Positions 9,130 through 18,955 of a DNA stretch of 64,000 bases are shown here, in pieces; position 1 is the first letter of the stretch; each line of letters starts with the position of its first letter. This stretch comes from Xanthomonas vasicola (GTDB taxonomy: Bacteria; Pseudomonadota; Gammaproteobacteria; Xanthomonadales; Xanthomonadaceae). The notes under the pieces are model-generated. The model had not been told where the DNA came from and ran no database searches. It saw only the letters and a list, made by a program, of their open reading frames with translations. Location: positions 1-64,000 of the forward strand of contig NZ_JSBW02000021.1 of NCBI RefSeq assembly GCF_000772705.2. Direction: 5' to 3'. The position numbers and the translations under genes were made by a program.

Positions 9130-10476
9130 GTGCCCTCCTACGCCGGTCCCCCCGTCGCCTCCCGTCCGGGCGAAGTCACCTCCACGCTGCGCTTGCTGGT
9201 TTATCTGGTGCTGGCGGTTGTGCTGATCGCGCTCGATAGCCGCGGCAGTTGGCTGAGCCAGGTGCGCATGCAGGCCAATCTGCTGATCCAGCCGATCTGG
9301 GCCGTGGCCGGGCTACCGGGGCGGATCGGCTCGCAGGTGCGCGACAACGCTGCAACGCATGCGCAGTTGGTGGAAGAGACCCGGGATCTGCGCAATCAAC
9401 TGCTGATCGCCAACGCGCGCCTGACCCGGTTGCAGACCGCTGCGCTGGACAATGCGCAGCTGCGCGAACTGCTCAACGTGGCCGAGCGCCGCGGCCTGGA
9501 TGTGCAGCTGGCGCCGATCCTGAATATCGATCTGGACCCAACCAGGCAACGTTTGCTGCTGGATGCCGGCAGCCGCGACGGCGTGCTGCTGGGTCAGGCA
9601 GTGATCGATGCTGGCGGGCTGATGGGGCAGGTGATCGAAGTCACCCCGCTGCATTCCACCGTGCTGCTGCTCACCGACCCCGACCACGCCGTGCCGGTCA
9701 GCGTCGCGCGCAACGGCGTGCGGCTGATCGTCTACGGCCGCGGCGACCGCCTGGAACTACGCGACATCCCGCTGAGTGCCGGCGTACAGGTGGGCGACGA
9801 AATCGTCACCTCCGGCCTGGGCGGCCGCTTCCCGGCCGGCTTCCCGGTTGGCAAGGTCTCCGAGCTGCATCCCGACGACACCCACGCCTTTTTGGTCGGC
9901 GAACTGACCCCCGCCGCCAAGCTCGACCGCGGCCGCGATGTACTGCTGCTGCGCGCCGGCAAGCCATTACGGGTGGTGCCGGGAATGGGGAATGGGGAGT
10001 CGGGAATTGGCAACGGCAACGGCAATGTCGCGCCAGCCACCACTGCGCCAGCGAACATGCCGGTGACTGCAACCCCGCGCACGCCGGCGGGCGGCGCTTC
10101 TAATGCGGCGTTCGATCCGGCACGCCCGACGGCGGGCGCGGCATCGGGTGCCACAACCGCCACCAGTACCGGCGCCGCGCCGCGCGCCCAGTCCGCGCCG
10201 ACACCAGCGACGCCTGGCGCACAGCCGGCGAGCGCACCAGCGTCCAGCGCACCAGCGTCCAGCCGCACCACCAGTCTGCCCGCTCGTCCGCCTGCATCGA
10301 ACGAATCCAGCATCCAGCATCCCGATGCCCGCCCGGCGTCACCGCCGGGCACGCGGGCGGCGGTGAATGGGGAATCGAGAAACAGCAACGCCTCGCCAAC
10401 GCAGAATACCGCTCCTAACCAATCCCAAATCCCGAATCCCAAATCCCGCCCGTCTTCGCAGGAGACGGACCAATGA
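9130..10476 (+). CDS. mreC: Rod shape-determining protein MreC with long low-complexity tail
   Basis: 448 aa from the GTG at 9130, against roughly 280-350 in most relatives. One membrane segment (LRLLVYLVLAVVLIALD, about residues 20-36) anchors it; a coiled coil and the paired beta-domains of periplasmic MreC follow (LLDAGSRDGVLLGQAV, VQVGDEIVTSGLGGRFPAGFPVG). Core homology ends around residue 283. The rest is Ala/Pro/Thr/Ser-rich and starts with GMGNGESGIGNGNG, which is a translated copy of the dispersed GGGAATGG repeat; more repeat copies occur at 10365-10380 and 10419-10448 inside the frame. MreC scaffolds PBP2 activation. The stop overlaps the mreD ATG. The extension looks repeat-derived. 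Confidence 0.95.
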   Translation: MPSYAGPPVASRPGEVTSTLRLLVYLVLAVVLIALDSRGSWLSQVRMQANLLIQPIWAVAGLPGRIGSQVRDNAATHAQLVEETRDLRNQLLIANARLTRLQTAALDNAQLRELLNVAERRGLDVQLAPILNIDLDPTRQRLLLDAGSRDGVLLGQAVIDAGGLMGQVIEVTPLHSTVLLLTDPDHAVPVSVARNGVRLIVYGRGDRLELRDIPLSAGVQVGDEIVTSGLGGRFPAGFPVGKVSELHPDDTHAFLVGELTPAAKLDRGRDVLLLRAGKPLRVVPGMGNGESGIGNGNGNVAPATTAPANMPVTATPRTPAGGASNAAFDPARPTAGAASGATTATSTGAAPRAQSAPTPATPGAQPASAPASSAPASSRTTSLPARPPASNESSIQHPDARPASPPGTRAAVNGESRNSNASPTQNTAPNQSQIPNPKSRPSSQETDQ

Positions 10477-10958
10477 CCCGCATGCGCAACACCTGGATCC
10501 TGCCGGTGAGCATCTTCATTGCGCTGGTACTGGGTCTGCTGCCGTTGCCGATGGTGGTGCAGCCGCTGCGGCCGTACTGGCTGGCGCTGGTGCTGGCGTA
10601 TTGGGTGATCGAGGAGCCGGATCGGGTCGGGCTGGGCCTGGCCTTCGTGGCTGGCGTGCTGGCCGACCTGCTGTATGGCGGGCTGCTCGGCGAGCAGGCG
10701 CTGCGGCTGGTGATCATGACCTTCATCCTGCAGCGCTTCCGCGCGCGCATGCGCTTTTTCCCGGTGTCGCAGCAGGCGCTGGCGATCGGCGGGCTGCTGC
10801 TCAACGACCGCATCGTGTCCTCGGCGGTGCATCTGGCCGTGGGCGAGCCAACCTTGCCGTGGAGCTACTGGTGGGCGCCGCTGCTGGGCATGGCGTTGTG
10901 GCCGCCGTTGTTTGTGGTGCTGGATGCGGTGCGGCTGGGCAAGCGGAGCAAGAAGTAA
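10473..10958 (+). CDS. mreD: Rod shape-determining membrane protein MreD
   Basis: 161 aa, overlapping the mreC stop by ATGA. It is highly hydrophobic with about five predicted membrane segments (for example ILPVSIFIALVLGLLPLPMV and the GLGLAFVAGVLADLLYGG segment characteristic of MreD). It is an inner-membrane component of the elongasome, working with MreC and RodA. Length is normal, and PBP2 follows after 3 bp. Confidence 0.95.
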   Translation: MTRMRNTWILPVSIFIALVLGLLPLPMVVQPLRPYWLALVLAYWVIEEPDRVGLGLAFVAGVLADLLYGGLLGEQALRLVIMTFILQRFRARMRFFPVSQQALAIGGLLLNDRIVSSAVHLAVGEPTLPWSYWWAPLLGMALWPPLFVVLDAVRLGKRSKK

Positions 10959-10961
10959 GCC

Positions 10962-13022
10962 ATGCACGGGCGCCGTCATCCCAAGAATCCGCATGCGGAG
11001 GCCGAACAGTTCCGCCGCCGCGCGGTGCTGGGCTTTTTGATGGTGGTGATCTGCCTGGTCGGCCTGGGCGGTTGGTATTTCAGGCTGCAGGTGCTCGATC
11101 ACGAGGTCTATGCCACGCGCTCGGAGGCCAACCGCATCAAGCCCAAGCCGGTGGTGCCCGGGCGCGGCATGATCTACGACCGCTCCGGCCGGCTGCTGGC
11201 CGAAAACGTGCCGGCCTTCCGTCTGGACGTGACCCCCGACAAGGTCACCGACATGAACGCGATGCTGGACGCGCTCGGCAAGGTGATCCCGATCTCGCCG
11301 GAGGATCTGGAGCGATTCAACCGCGAGCGGCGTGCACGGCGCAGCTTCCTGCCGGTGACGCTCAAGCTGCGCATGAGCGATGAAGAGATGGCGCGGTTTG
11401 CGGTGGAGCGCTGGCGTTTCCCCGGCGTGGAGCTGGAGCCGTATCTGACCCGGCGCTATCCGTATGGCCCATTGTTCGCGCACATCATTGGTTATGTCGG
11501 CCGGATCGACGAAAAAGACCTGGCGGTGTTGGGTGAGGGCAATGCCGCGCTCACCCACATGGGCAAATCCGGGCTGGAGCGCTACTACGAGCAGGATCTG
11601 CGCGGGCAGGTCGGTTACGAGCAGGTCGAAACCAATGTGCAGGGGCGGGCGATCCGCACCGTTGGCCGGGTCGCGCCGCAATCGGGTGCGGACCTGCGCC
11701 TGTCGGTAGACGCAGATCTACAGCGCGCCATGGTGGCCGCGTTCGGCGAGCACGAAGGCGCGGCAATCGCGATGGACCCGCGCACCGGCGAGATCCTGGG
11801 CATGGTCAGCCTGCCCAGCTACGACCCCAATCTGTTCGTCAACGGCATCTCGCATACCGATTTCAAGATGCTCAACGACAACCCGTCGCGGCCGCAGTTC
11901 AATCGCCTGGTATTGGGCGGTGTCGCGCCGGGCTCCACGCTCAAGCCGTTGATCGCGCTGGCCGGCCTGGACAGCGGCCTGCGCCGGCCCGAAGACCGGG
12001 TGCTGTCCACCGGCATGTTCTACCTGCCTGGCGTGAGCCGCGGTTGGGGCGATTCGCACCGTGGCGGGCATGGCTGGACCGATCTGCGCAAATCCATCGC
12101 CCAGTCGGTCAATACCTATTACTACCGCCTGGCGGTGGACATGGGTATCGAGCGCTTCGACCACTACCTGGGCGAATACGGCTTCGGCCAGCCCACCGGG
12201 GTGGATCTGCTGGGCGAAATCGGCGGCATCCTGCCATCACCGGCCTACAAGTACAAAACCCGCAAGGAGCGCTGGTATCCCGGCGACACGGTCAACATTG
12301 CGATTGGTCAGGGTGACTGGAAGGTGACACCGCTGCAGCTGGTGCGCGGCGTCTCGGCCATCGCCAGTGGCCTGCTGCTGCGCCCGCATCTGGTACTGGA
12401 AGAACGCACCGGCTTCGATCACCCGTGGGAGCCGATGATCCAGCCGCCGGGCAAGCCGATCAGCCCGAATCCGGCGCATTTGCAGGTGGTGCGCGAAGGC
12501 ATGATGGACACCATGCGGCCCGGCGGCACCGGCTATGCCATCACCCCTGGTGCGCCGTACCAGATGGCCGGCAAGACCGGTACCGCGCAGGTGGTCAGCC
12601 GCAAGGGCGTGGCGGCGGTGGACCCACGCAGCCTGCCGTTGCACCTGCGCCACCGCGGCTTGTTCGTCGGCTTCGCGCCGGCCGATAACCCGGTCATCGC
12701 AGTGGCGGTGGCGGTGGAAGGCGGCGGCTTCGGCACCAGCTCGGCGGCGCCGATTGCACGCAAAATTTTCGATGCCTGGCTGCTGGGCAAGATGCCCGCC
12801 GGCCTGGAGCCATTGGACAGCGAGCTCGGCATGACCGCGGTGGGTGTCAATCAGTTTGAAGCCGGCGTCAGCGACGCGCGCGCTGCCGGCGACGCGGCCG
12901 CTGCCACCTTGGACGAGTTGCCGGTGGTGATCGGCCAGACCGCTGTTGCGCTGGACCCCAACACACCCGCGCAGCCGGTGGTGCCGGATGTGCCGGACGC
13001 GGTGCAGGAGACCGACCATTGA
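10962..13022 (+). CDS. mrdA: Penicillin-binding protein 2 (elongation D,D-transpeptidase)
   Basis: 686 aa. A short cytoplasmic tail and one membrane segment (VLGFLMVVICLVGLGGWYF) lead into the pedestal domain (PGRGMIYDRSGRLLAENVPA). The transpeptidase domain has the catalytic STLK at 325-328, SVN in SIAQSVNTYYYRL, and KTGTAQ near residue 531. It crosslinks lateral-wall peptidoglycan with RodA. The C-terminal ~70 residues after the KTG region are Ala/Val/Pro-rich and longer than in E. coli PBP2. The stop overlaps the TTG start of rodA. Confidence 0.97.
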   Translation: MHGRRHPKNPHAEAEQFRRRAVLGFLMVVICLVGLGGWYFRLQVLDHEVYATRSEANRIKPKPVVPGRGMIYDRSGRLLAENVPAFRLDVTPDKVTDMNAMLDALGKVIPISPEDLERFNRERRARRSFLPVTLKLRMSDEEMARFAVERWRFPGVELEPYLTRRYPYGPLFAHIIGYVGRIDEKDLAVLGEGNAALTHMGKSGLERYYEQDLRGQVGYEQVETNVQGRAIRTVGRVAPQSGADLRLSVDADLQRAMVAAFGEHEGAAIAMDPRTGEILGMVSLPSYDPNLFVNGISHTDFKMLNDNPSRPQFNRLVLGGVAPGSTLKPLIALAGLDSGLRRPEDRVLSTGMFYLPGVSRGWGDSHRGGHGWTDLRKSIAQSVNTYYYRLAVDMGIERFDHYLGEYGFGQPTGVDLLGEIGGILPSPAYKYKTRKERWYPGDTVNIAIGQGDWKVTPLQLVRGVSAIASGLLLRPHLVLEERTGFDHPWEPMIQPPGKPISPNPAHLQVVREGMMDTMRPGGTGYAITPGAPYQMAGKTGTAQVVSRKGVAAVDPRSLPLHLRHRGLFVGFAPADNPVIAVAVAVEGGGFGTSSAAPIARKIFDAWLLGKMPAGLEPLDSELGMTAVGVNQFEAGVSDARAAGDAAAATLDELPVVIGQTAVALDPNTPAQPVVPDVPDAVQETDH

Positions 13023-14137
13023 GCGACATTCTGCGTTGGCTGGTGGACATGGCTGCGCGCTTTACGCGCACCCTGGACTGGCTGCTGTGTCTGGCGCTTG
13101 GCGGGCTGATGGTCATCGGCCTGTCAGTGCTCAAGAGCGCGGGCGGCACTGCCAACGGCGAGCACCTGATGCTGGCGCAAGGCATCCGTTTCATCATCGG
13201 CATGGCGGCGATGTGGGGCATTTCGCGTATGTCGGTGCTGCGTCTGCGCGCCTGGACACCATGGGTGTATGGCTTATCGATGCTGCCGCTGCTGGCGGTG
13301 TTCGCGCTAGGCACCGGTAAATACGGCCGGCAGTGGCTGGATCTGAAAGTGTTCTACCTGCAGCCGGCCGAACTTCTCAAGATCAGCTTGCCGATGATGG
13401 CGGCCTGGTATCTGCACCGCATGCCGCTGCCGCCGCGCATTTCCACCGTGCTGGTGACCGGCGTGATTATCGGCGTGCCCACCGCACTGATCATGTTGCA
13501 GCCGGACTTCGGCACCGGTGTGTTGATTGCTGCCAGCGGCGTGTTCGTGCTGCTGCTGGCCGGCCTGCCGTGGTGGTGGGTGGCCGTCGGCGTGGGTGGC
13601 GTGTCTGCGGCTGCGCCGGTGGCATGGTTCTGGTTGCTGCGGCCGTACCAGAAGGACCGCATCATGATGTTCCTCAACCCCGAGAACGATGCGCTTGGCG
13701 CGGGCTGGAACATCATCCAGTCCAAGATCGCGATTGGCTCGGGCGGGTTGAACGGCAAGGGCTGGGGTCTGGGCTCGCAATCGCACCTAAACTTCATTCC
13801 CGAACAGACCACCGACTTTGCGTTTTCGGTGCTCAGCGAAGAATTCGGCTGGATCGGCGTCGCCACCGTGCTGACCCTGTACCTGATCGTCATCGGCCGC
13901 TGCCTGTGGATCGCCTCGCAGGCGCGCGACACCTATTCGCGCTTGATTGCCGGCGCCACCGGCCTGGCGTTCTTCGTCTACGTACTGGTCAACGGCGGCA
14001 TGATTTCTGGCTTGCTACCGGTGGTGGGCGTGCCGATGCCGCTGATGAGTTACGGCGGCACCTCGGCGGTGTCGCTGCTGGCCGGCCTTGGATTGGTCAT
14101 GGCAGTAAAGTCGCATCGCCCGGTGCACGGTTACTGA
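13019..14137 (+). CDS. rodA: Rod shape-determining SEDS glycosyltransferase RodA
   Basis: 372 aa from a TTG at 13019 that overlaps the mrdA TGA. It has the SEDS-family layout with about ten membrane segments. Diagnostic stretches include LQPDFGTGVLIAASG, the large periplasmic loop GKGWGLGSQSHLNFIPEQTTDFAFSVLSEE (read in parts), and GLLPVVGVPMPLMSYGGTSA near the C-terminus. It polymerises glycan strands from lipid II in partnership with PBP2. It is the last gene of the contiguous mre operon; in related genomes the next cell-wall gene is mltB, which here begins only at 21406. Confidence 0.97.
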   Translation: MSDILRWLVDMAARFTRTLDWLLCLALGGLMVIGLSVLKSAGGTANGEHLMLAQGIRFIIGMAAMWGISRMSVLRLRAWTPWVYGLSMLPLLAVFALGTGKYGRQWLDLKVFYLQPAELLKISLPMMAAWYLHRMPLPPRISTVLVTGVIIGVPTALIMLQPDFGTGVLIAASGVFVLLLAGLPWWWVAVGVGGVSAAAPVAWFWLLRPYQKDRIMMFLNPENDALGAGWNIIQSKIAIGSGGLNGKGWGLGSQSHLNFIPEQTTDFAFSVLSEEFGWIGVATVLTLYLIVIGRCLWIASQARDTYSRLIAGATGLAFFVYVLVNGGMISGLLPVVGVPMPLMSYGGTSAVSLLAGLGLVMAVKSHRPVHGY

Positions 14138-14340
14138 GCCGTCCCAGACGTATGCAGTTCAAGCACCGATGTGCGCTGCGACTGAAATAAGGCGCTCGAA
14201 CATGTCCACGCGATCGCGCCGAGCCAGGCAATCAGACGCGCCACGACTTCGTCCATTCCCGCATTGTCCAGCAGCCACTTTCCGCCAGCGCCGGGATCGC
14301 ACGGCAGGCCCGTCTTGCGCATTGTCCTTTTTGCTGGCAA

Positions 14341-14372
14341 CGCGGCAGCCCGTGGCAGGAAGGGCTGCCGCG
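14341..14372. repeat. Inverted repeat (11-bp arms) between rodA and the small secreted protein gene
   Basis: CGCGGCAGCCC (14341-14351) pairs with GGGCTGCCGCG (14362-14372) across a 10-nt loop. No T run follows on either strand, so a terminator role for the convergent genes is possible but weak. Confidence 0.5.
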
Positions 14373-14398
14373 GGTGTCAGTGGCTGAGCGTTGCAGCC

Positions 14399-14782
14399 TT
14401 ATTGGGTAACCTGGATGGTGCCGTTAACGTCGATAAAGACTTGATACCCGTTGCCGACTGTAAAAATCGGCTGATTCAGGGTTTTCAGCGCAGTGCCGAG
14501 TCTGCAGTCGGTCGTGCTGAATCCACCCACTTGAAATGTGGAGCCGGCAAGAACCGAGGCAAGGGTTGTGGACTTGCCATTCGAAGGTACCTGAGTGCAG
14601 ATCCATCCGCTGCGAACGTTGACGTTCTGTACGAGAATTGCTTTCACGCCAGCGTTTTTATTTGTCGCAAAAATGGGAATGGGCCGCTGGGCGCTGGCCG
14701 TCGTGGCGACTCCGGCTGTCAATGCGAGCACGGCACAAAAAGCAGCTTTCCTGAAATTACGCGCGTTCGAATATATGGTCAT
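14399..14782 (-). CDS. Small secreted protein of unknown function
   Basis: 127 aa with a clear Sec signal peptide (FRKAAFCAVLALTAGVATTASAQ, predicted cleavage after ASA). The mature protein is ~95 residues with two cysteines (WICTQV, TTDCRLG) that could form a disulfide, and is rich in beta-prone residues (VKAILVQNVNVRSG, NGYQVFIDVNGTIQVTQ). I do not recognise a family. It sits at the edge of the island carrying cellobiohydrolase and polygalacturonase genes, so an extracellular role is likely, but there is no direct evidence of what it does. Confidence 0.65.
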   Translation of the reverse strand: MTIYSNARNFRKAAFCAVLALTAGVATTASAQRPIPIFATNKNAGVKAILVQNVNVRSGWICTQVPSNGKSTTLASVLAGSTFQVGGFSTTDCRLGTALKTLNQPIFTVGNGYQVFIDVNGTIQVTQ

Positions 14783-15003
14783 TTAAATTTAATTTCGGTT
14801 GGAGGAGCGCGGCCTGTCGCAGGCTGCGGGGGGAGGTATTACGAATGGTGCTTTTAATTCTTGCCTGAGCGTAGCGCTTCTGTCCAGAGTGAAGTTAAGG
14901 GCTAAGACGGGATTGCGGAGAAACTCATGAAAGTGTATTGGTCGGATGGGGTTGTATATAAATGTGATTTTTATCTAATGTAATTTCTGATTATCTCTGA
15001 ATC

Positions 15004-15960
15004 TCAGCCATGATAATTGCTCGCCATGCGCAGAACCGGCTCTGGACAGGGCTTGCAACGCATCATCGCTGTAACGCGTCGTGGCAGCATCTCGGGCAGG
15101 CGGAATCTGCGATTGAAACGGTAGGCCGCTTCGGCGAGACAACGTCTTGCATATTTGCCTTGTGCGATGACGTGATAGACGCCGCTGATGGCGCGTTTTA
15201 GGTTGCCCAGCACAACGTTGACCCAGCGGGCACCAGCAGCTTCTGTCGTAGCGCGCCCACCACCGGTGTCCAGCGGGTGTGCGCGTGGCCGGCCTCTTCC
15301 AGGCGGTGGAAGCAGGCCAACCCGTCGGTATACACCTCGCATTCGGGTGCCAGGCGGCGCACAGTCCAGTCCGTGAGCGAGGCATTGTCGAAGCTGCGCA
15401 CCGGCTCGATCACCACAAAGCTCGGCGCGGTGAAAGTGGTATCGGTCTGCACTGCAATCAGCAACGGCGCCTGTTCTCCGATCCGCGCCCAGCCCTGCCG
15501 CCATTGGGCTCACCGCCAAGGGAGGCATCGTCGATCTGTACGAGCCCGGACAGTCGACGCGTAGCTTCTCGCTCGGCCATGACCTGCATGATCTTGTGCT
15601 TCATCCGCCAAGCACTCTTGTCGTTGATGTCCAGATGACGCATCAGCTCCAGCGCGGGCATGTGGTCTTGGTCGAGGTCAACAGGTGCAAGGCCAGCACC
15701 AGGTACGCAGTGGCAGCTTGGTGCCTTGGAACATCGTATCCGCGATCAGGCTGGTCTGATGCCGGCACGTGCTGCATTGATAGTAGCTGGCGCCAGCACG
15801 CTTGAAGCGCGAGCGCGCCGTCCAGCGCAGCAAGGGCAGCGAACTGCCTGCGGCCACCGCCAACGATGCAGAGCGCGGTAGCACTTGGCTTCGGTGCCGT
15901 AGGACGAAAAAACTCCGGCATCGACAATCCGGCCTGGAACTGCACGGCATCGATGTTCAT
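15004..15960 (-). pseudogene. IS1595-family (ISXO2-like) transposase, multiply frameshifted
   Basis: Reading in pieces from the ATG at 15960 gives MNIDAVQFQAGLSMPEFF, YGTEAKCYRALHRWRWPQ, a CPCC zinc ribbon and CSTCRHQTSLIADTMFQGTK. The DDE domain follows: MPALELMRHLDINDKSAWRM, GLVQIDDASLGGE and YTDGLACF, to AISGVYHVIAQGKYARR and the end at NYHG. The frame shifts near 15895, 15660, 15480 and 15280, so no functional transposase is made. It flanks the downstream side of cbsA. Confidence 0.85.
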
Positions 15961-16165
15961 CGGGCCACCTCGTCGGCTTCAGGTGAACAGCATCTCCCCA
16001 GCCCGGCGCAGATCTTGCGACTGCTGGCTGAGAGCCAGGCGAATCGGGATAAGGTTTAAGATGGCGGCCGCGAGGGCCGCCATCGTGGTTGCATCGATCA
16101 TCCGGCGCCCGCAAGAAGGGAGAGCCGAATCGCCTACACCGCGAAGCAGAGAAGCGGTGGCTGTA

Positions 16166-17863
16166 TCACCGATGCGGCGTCGCGCTCACAGTGATCGAGG
16201 CCGCACCTGTCCCCGAGGCATCGTCAGCCGTGACCTTGTAGTAATACGTAGTGCCGTTGGTGAGCGCCTGGTCAACATATGAAGGCGAGGTCAGGCCCGA
16301 TGCGACGGTGATCGGAGCACCGCCTTCATTGGCTCGTTGCACGCTGTAGGTGGTGGCACCGGGAACGGACGACCAGCTGAGCCTGACCCTGCCATCTGCC
16401 CCAGTGGCGGTCAGCCCCTTTGTCGCCGCCGGTCGACCGGCGGTCGCCGTGCCTGTCGAGGCCGACTGCAGTGCAGTTTTGGTCTGGGTGCCGATGACAG
16501 GATAGGCATTGGTGACCAACTGAACGAACTGGGTGTGGAACCAACTACCAGCGATCGGCGCATTCGGCAAGGCACCTGTCAGCGTGCCATCCGGTGTCGT
16601 ATACGTAGAGTCGCAGTATTTGTCGAAGCCCTTGTTCTGTTTGTTAGGGATGTACTTGCTGGATCCGTCGGATTCGCCCGGTCCTTTGCCCACCACATAG
16701 GCGTGGATATGCCCACCGGGGGCGGTGGTTGGCGGCATGCCGATGCCTGCGCCGGCCTGATTGCACCAATTGCCTTGATGGAGACGCTTGTCCACGCGTC
16801 CCGAGTCCACGTATGTATTGACGTCATTGCCGCTGGCAGAGGTGGGACGCCCCTTGCCGCCCCAGCCATTGCGACCGGTATCGATCAAGAAGCCGATCTT
16901 GCTGGGCCAGCCCGCGGCGACGAAGCCGTTGTACAGCGCTTCGGCGTACGTCGATTCGTCGAAGAACCTGTTCCACTGATAGAATTTGGCCGAGCGAATG
17001 GGTTGGCCGCCGACCGTCAGGTCCGGATTGGGGAGGTTGGGCTCAACCAGCGGCGTGTAGTTGGCGGTATTGGTTATGAAGCCGTCTGCGCTGGCGAGAC
17101 CGGCAATCGTGCCCTGGACGACCCGGGTGTACAGCGAAATTGCCGGGCCACGGTTGCTGTCCCATCCCAGCCAGCCGGAATGGCCGATATCCATGTAGTT
17201 GTAGACATTGGGGATGGCATGGAGCTTGTCTAGTGCGTACTTGACGCCTTCCTCATAGATGCCGGTGGAAGCCGCTTGGCCGCAGGCGGGAGTACTCTGA
17301 TTGGTGACAAGATTCGGCAGGCTGTCCGGCTCGATAATGTTGACGATCCGAAGATCCTTGTATTTCGGATTGGCCAGCGTCGCTGCGATCACGTCGATGT
17401 ATTCCGTCTTGTAGCGCTGCAAGCCGGCTGGGGTCAGAGCCAGCTCGCCATTGGAGGCCAGCGCATGGCAGTCGCGTCCCGGCATGTCATAGATGACCAA
17501 GCCAACCGTAATCGGCGTATTTGCCTTCTTCTGCGCCAAGGCCGCATTTAGGTGCCCTTGCAGACTGAGACGGCCCGCATTTCGCGATCCGCCATAGATC
17601 GCATCGATCGAGTCGAGCCAGACCGAGGTCGGATAGGACTTGACGACTCGCATCTTGGCTTTCAAGTCGGCATCCTTGACTTTGGCGATCGAAGAGTCGA
17701 CTTCCTTCGCATAATCAGGATTGGCATAACCGGTCGCACCGATAAACGGGTTGTCGACATGCGTTTGTGCGTATGCGGCGATGGGAATGAGCAGCGCGCT
17801 TGTCAGGAGCGAAACAGTGATCTTGTATGCGCCGCAGGGCCGGAGACTTTTCGGAAGTGACAT
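16166..17863 (-). CDS. cbsA: Secreted GH6 cellobiohydrolase with C-terminal fibronectin type III domain
   Basis: 565 aa. A signal peptide (ITVSLLTSALLIPIAAYAQ) directs export, most likely by Sec then the Xps type II system. The GH6 catalytic domain spans about 35-460. Landmarks are VIYDMPGRDCHALASNGEL, VYNYMDIGHSGWLGWDSN, FLIDTGRNGWGGKGRP with the NWCNQAGAG segment after it, and VVGKGPGESDG. A FnIII domain (about 480-565, GADGRVRLSWSSVPGATTYS to YYYKVTADD) ends the protein. It releases cellobiose from cellulose chain ends. Published comparative work, as I recall it, links presence of intact cbsA in Xanthomonas to vascular rather than purely mesophyll pathogenesis. The frame is intact despite transposase relics on both sides. 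Confidence 0.93.
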   Translation of the reverse strand: MSLPKSLRPCGAYKITVSLLTSALLIPIAAYAQTHVDNPFIGATGYANPDYAKEVDSSIAKVKDADLKAKMRVVKSYPTSVWLDSIDAIYGGSRNAGRLSLQGHLNAALAQKKANTPITVGLVIYDMPGRDCHALASNGELALTPAGLQRYKTEYIDVIAATLANPKYKDLRIVNIIEPDSLPNLVTNQSTPACGQAASTGIYEEGVKYALDKLHAIPNVYNYMDIGHSGWLGWDSNRGPAISLYTRVVQGTIAGLASADGFITNTANYTPLVEPNLPNPDLTVGGQPIRSAKFYQWNRFFDESTYAEALYNGFVAAGWPSKIGFLIDTGRNGWGGKGRPTSASGNDVNTYVDSGRVDKRLHQGNWCNQAGAGIGMPPTTAPGGHIHAYVVGKGPGESDGSSKYIPNKQNKGFDKYCDSTYTTPDGTLTGALPNAPIAGSWFHTQFVQLVTNAYPVIGTQTKTALQSASTGTATAGRPAATKGLTATGADGRVRLSWSSVPGATTYSVQRANEGGAPITVASGLTSPSYVDQALTNGTTYYYKVTADDASGTGAASITVSATPHR

Positions 17864-18535
17864 TAAATTCTGCCTGGAAAGGGGGAAGTGAGGCTACCGA
17901 ATAACGAGATGCAGAGATGTCGCGTGATTAGCTGTGCTGGTGGTTCCTTATAAAGCGATGCCTATGTCAGGCGGGTAATGCACGGGCGCAATCGACTTAA
18001 CCTCAAACGCACTCGTGCATCGGCTAGCCCGCGCCGATGCAATCAGCGCAGGAGAGGGAGCGACATGCCGCAGTCAAGCGGATTGCCGGGTTCGTACATC
18101 GGTGTGCGCACTGCGCCAATTCCGCACGCCTGCGCGCACCCAATGCTGCAGGCAACGCGCAATTGGCAATCGCGCGCCGCGCAGTTGCGGCCAATAACCA
18201 TAGCCCTCCAACAGCAAGCCGCACCCATCAATAGCCAGCACGTCGATCAACAACTCGGCAGGCTTTGCGGCAGTGTCCAGTGGAAAGGCGTGGATGATTG
18301 TCCACCGATGCAGTGGGCGTAGCAGACCATCATCGACAGATGCAAATCCGTGAACAGCCTCGAATATCGAGCTCTACCGCAACGCAAATTTCGGAACTGT
18401 GGACCATCGCACTCAACATTAGGGAGGTCTGAACAACGAGGCCTGGGATGGCGAGATGTCGCATCGTTCCGAAGAGTGGCGTCTGGATCTTCGGAATTTC
18501 ACCATCTCTGGCGCTTTCCGCGGGAATTCCCCGGT
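17864..18535. other. cbsA upstream region and unassigned sequence
   Basis: The first ~100 bp must hold the cbsA promoter (minus strand); a TATAAGG stretch is visible near 17950 but no convincing -35. I found no plant-inducible-promoter box by eye. The rest contains no supported gene and several overlapping short frames without family features. The right end abuts transposase fragments. Confidence 0.5.
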
Positions 18536-18955
18536 TTACAGACGCACGCTCCCCATAGCCGGCAGCAACTGCTTTGGCTTCATCCACAGATTGGAGAGCG
18601 CACACAAGGTCAGCACGTTCGCCGTGTTTTTGGCCAAGCCGCGATAGCGGGCCGTGGTGTAACCGAACTGGCGCTTGATCACCCGGAAGGGATGCTCCAC
18701 CTTCGCGCGCACGCTGGCCTTGAAGTGCTCCCAACGTTGTTCCCGGGCACGCTCGCGGTTGTTGCCGATGGCTTGGATCGTCGAGGGCCTGGCGGCGATG
18801 AAGAATGCAGCTTCGCAGTCCTTCAGTCTTCGCGTTTGTCTGCACCGGTGTCGCCGCTGTCGCCGAACACGCTGTCTTCTTTGCCATGCAGCAACGTGTG
18901 CATCACCATGACATCGGCGACATTGGCCGCTGTGCAATGGACGTGGTGCACCAGC
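18536..18955 (-). pseudogene. IS5-family transposase C-terminal fragment
   Basis: The C-terminal signature is clear: EQRWEHFKASVRAKVEHPF, then RVIKRQFGYTTARYRGLAKN and LCALSNLWMKPKQLL. Upstream, the conserved stretch with HCTAANVADVMVMHTLLHGK appears only after a frame change near 18840. The N-terminal half is missing, replaced by an IS3 fragment in the same orientation. Confidence 0.85.

Noticed and set aside
9732-11681. A 649-codon open frame on the minus strand across mreC-mreD-mrdA
   Set aside because: It is antisense to three certain genes, His/Gln/Arg-rich as expected for a high-GC shadow frame, and has no family features.
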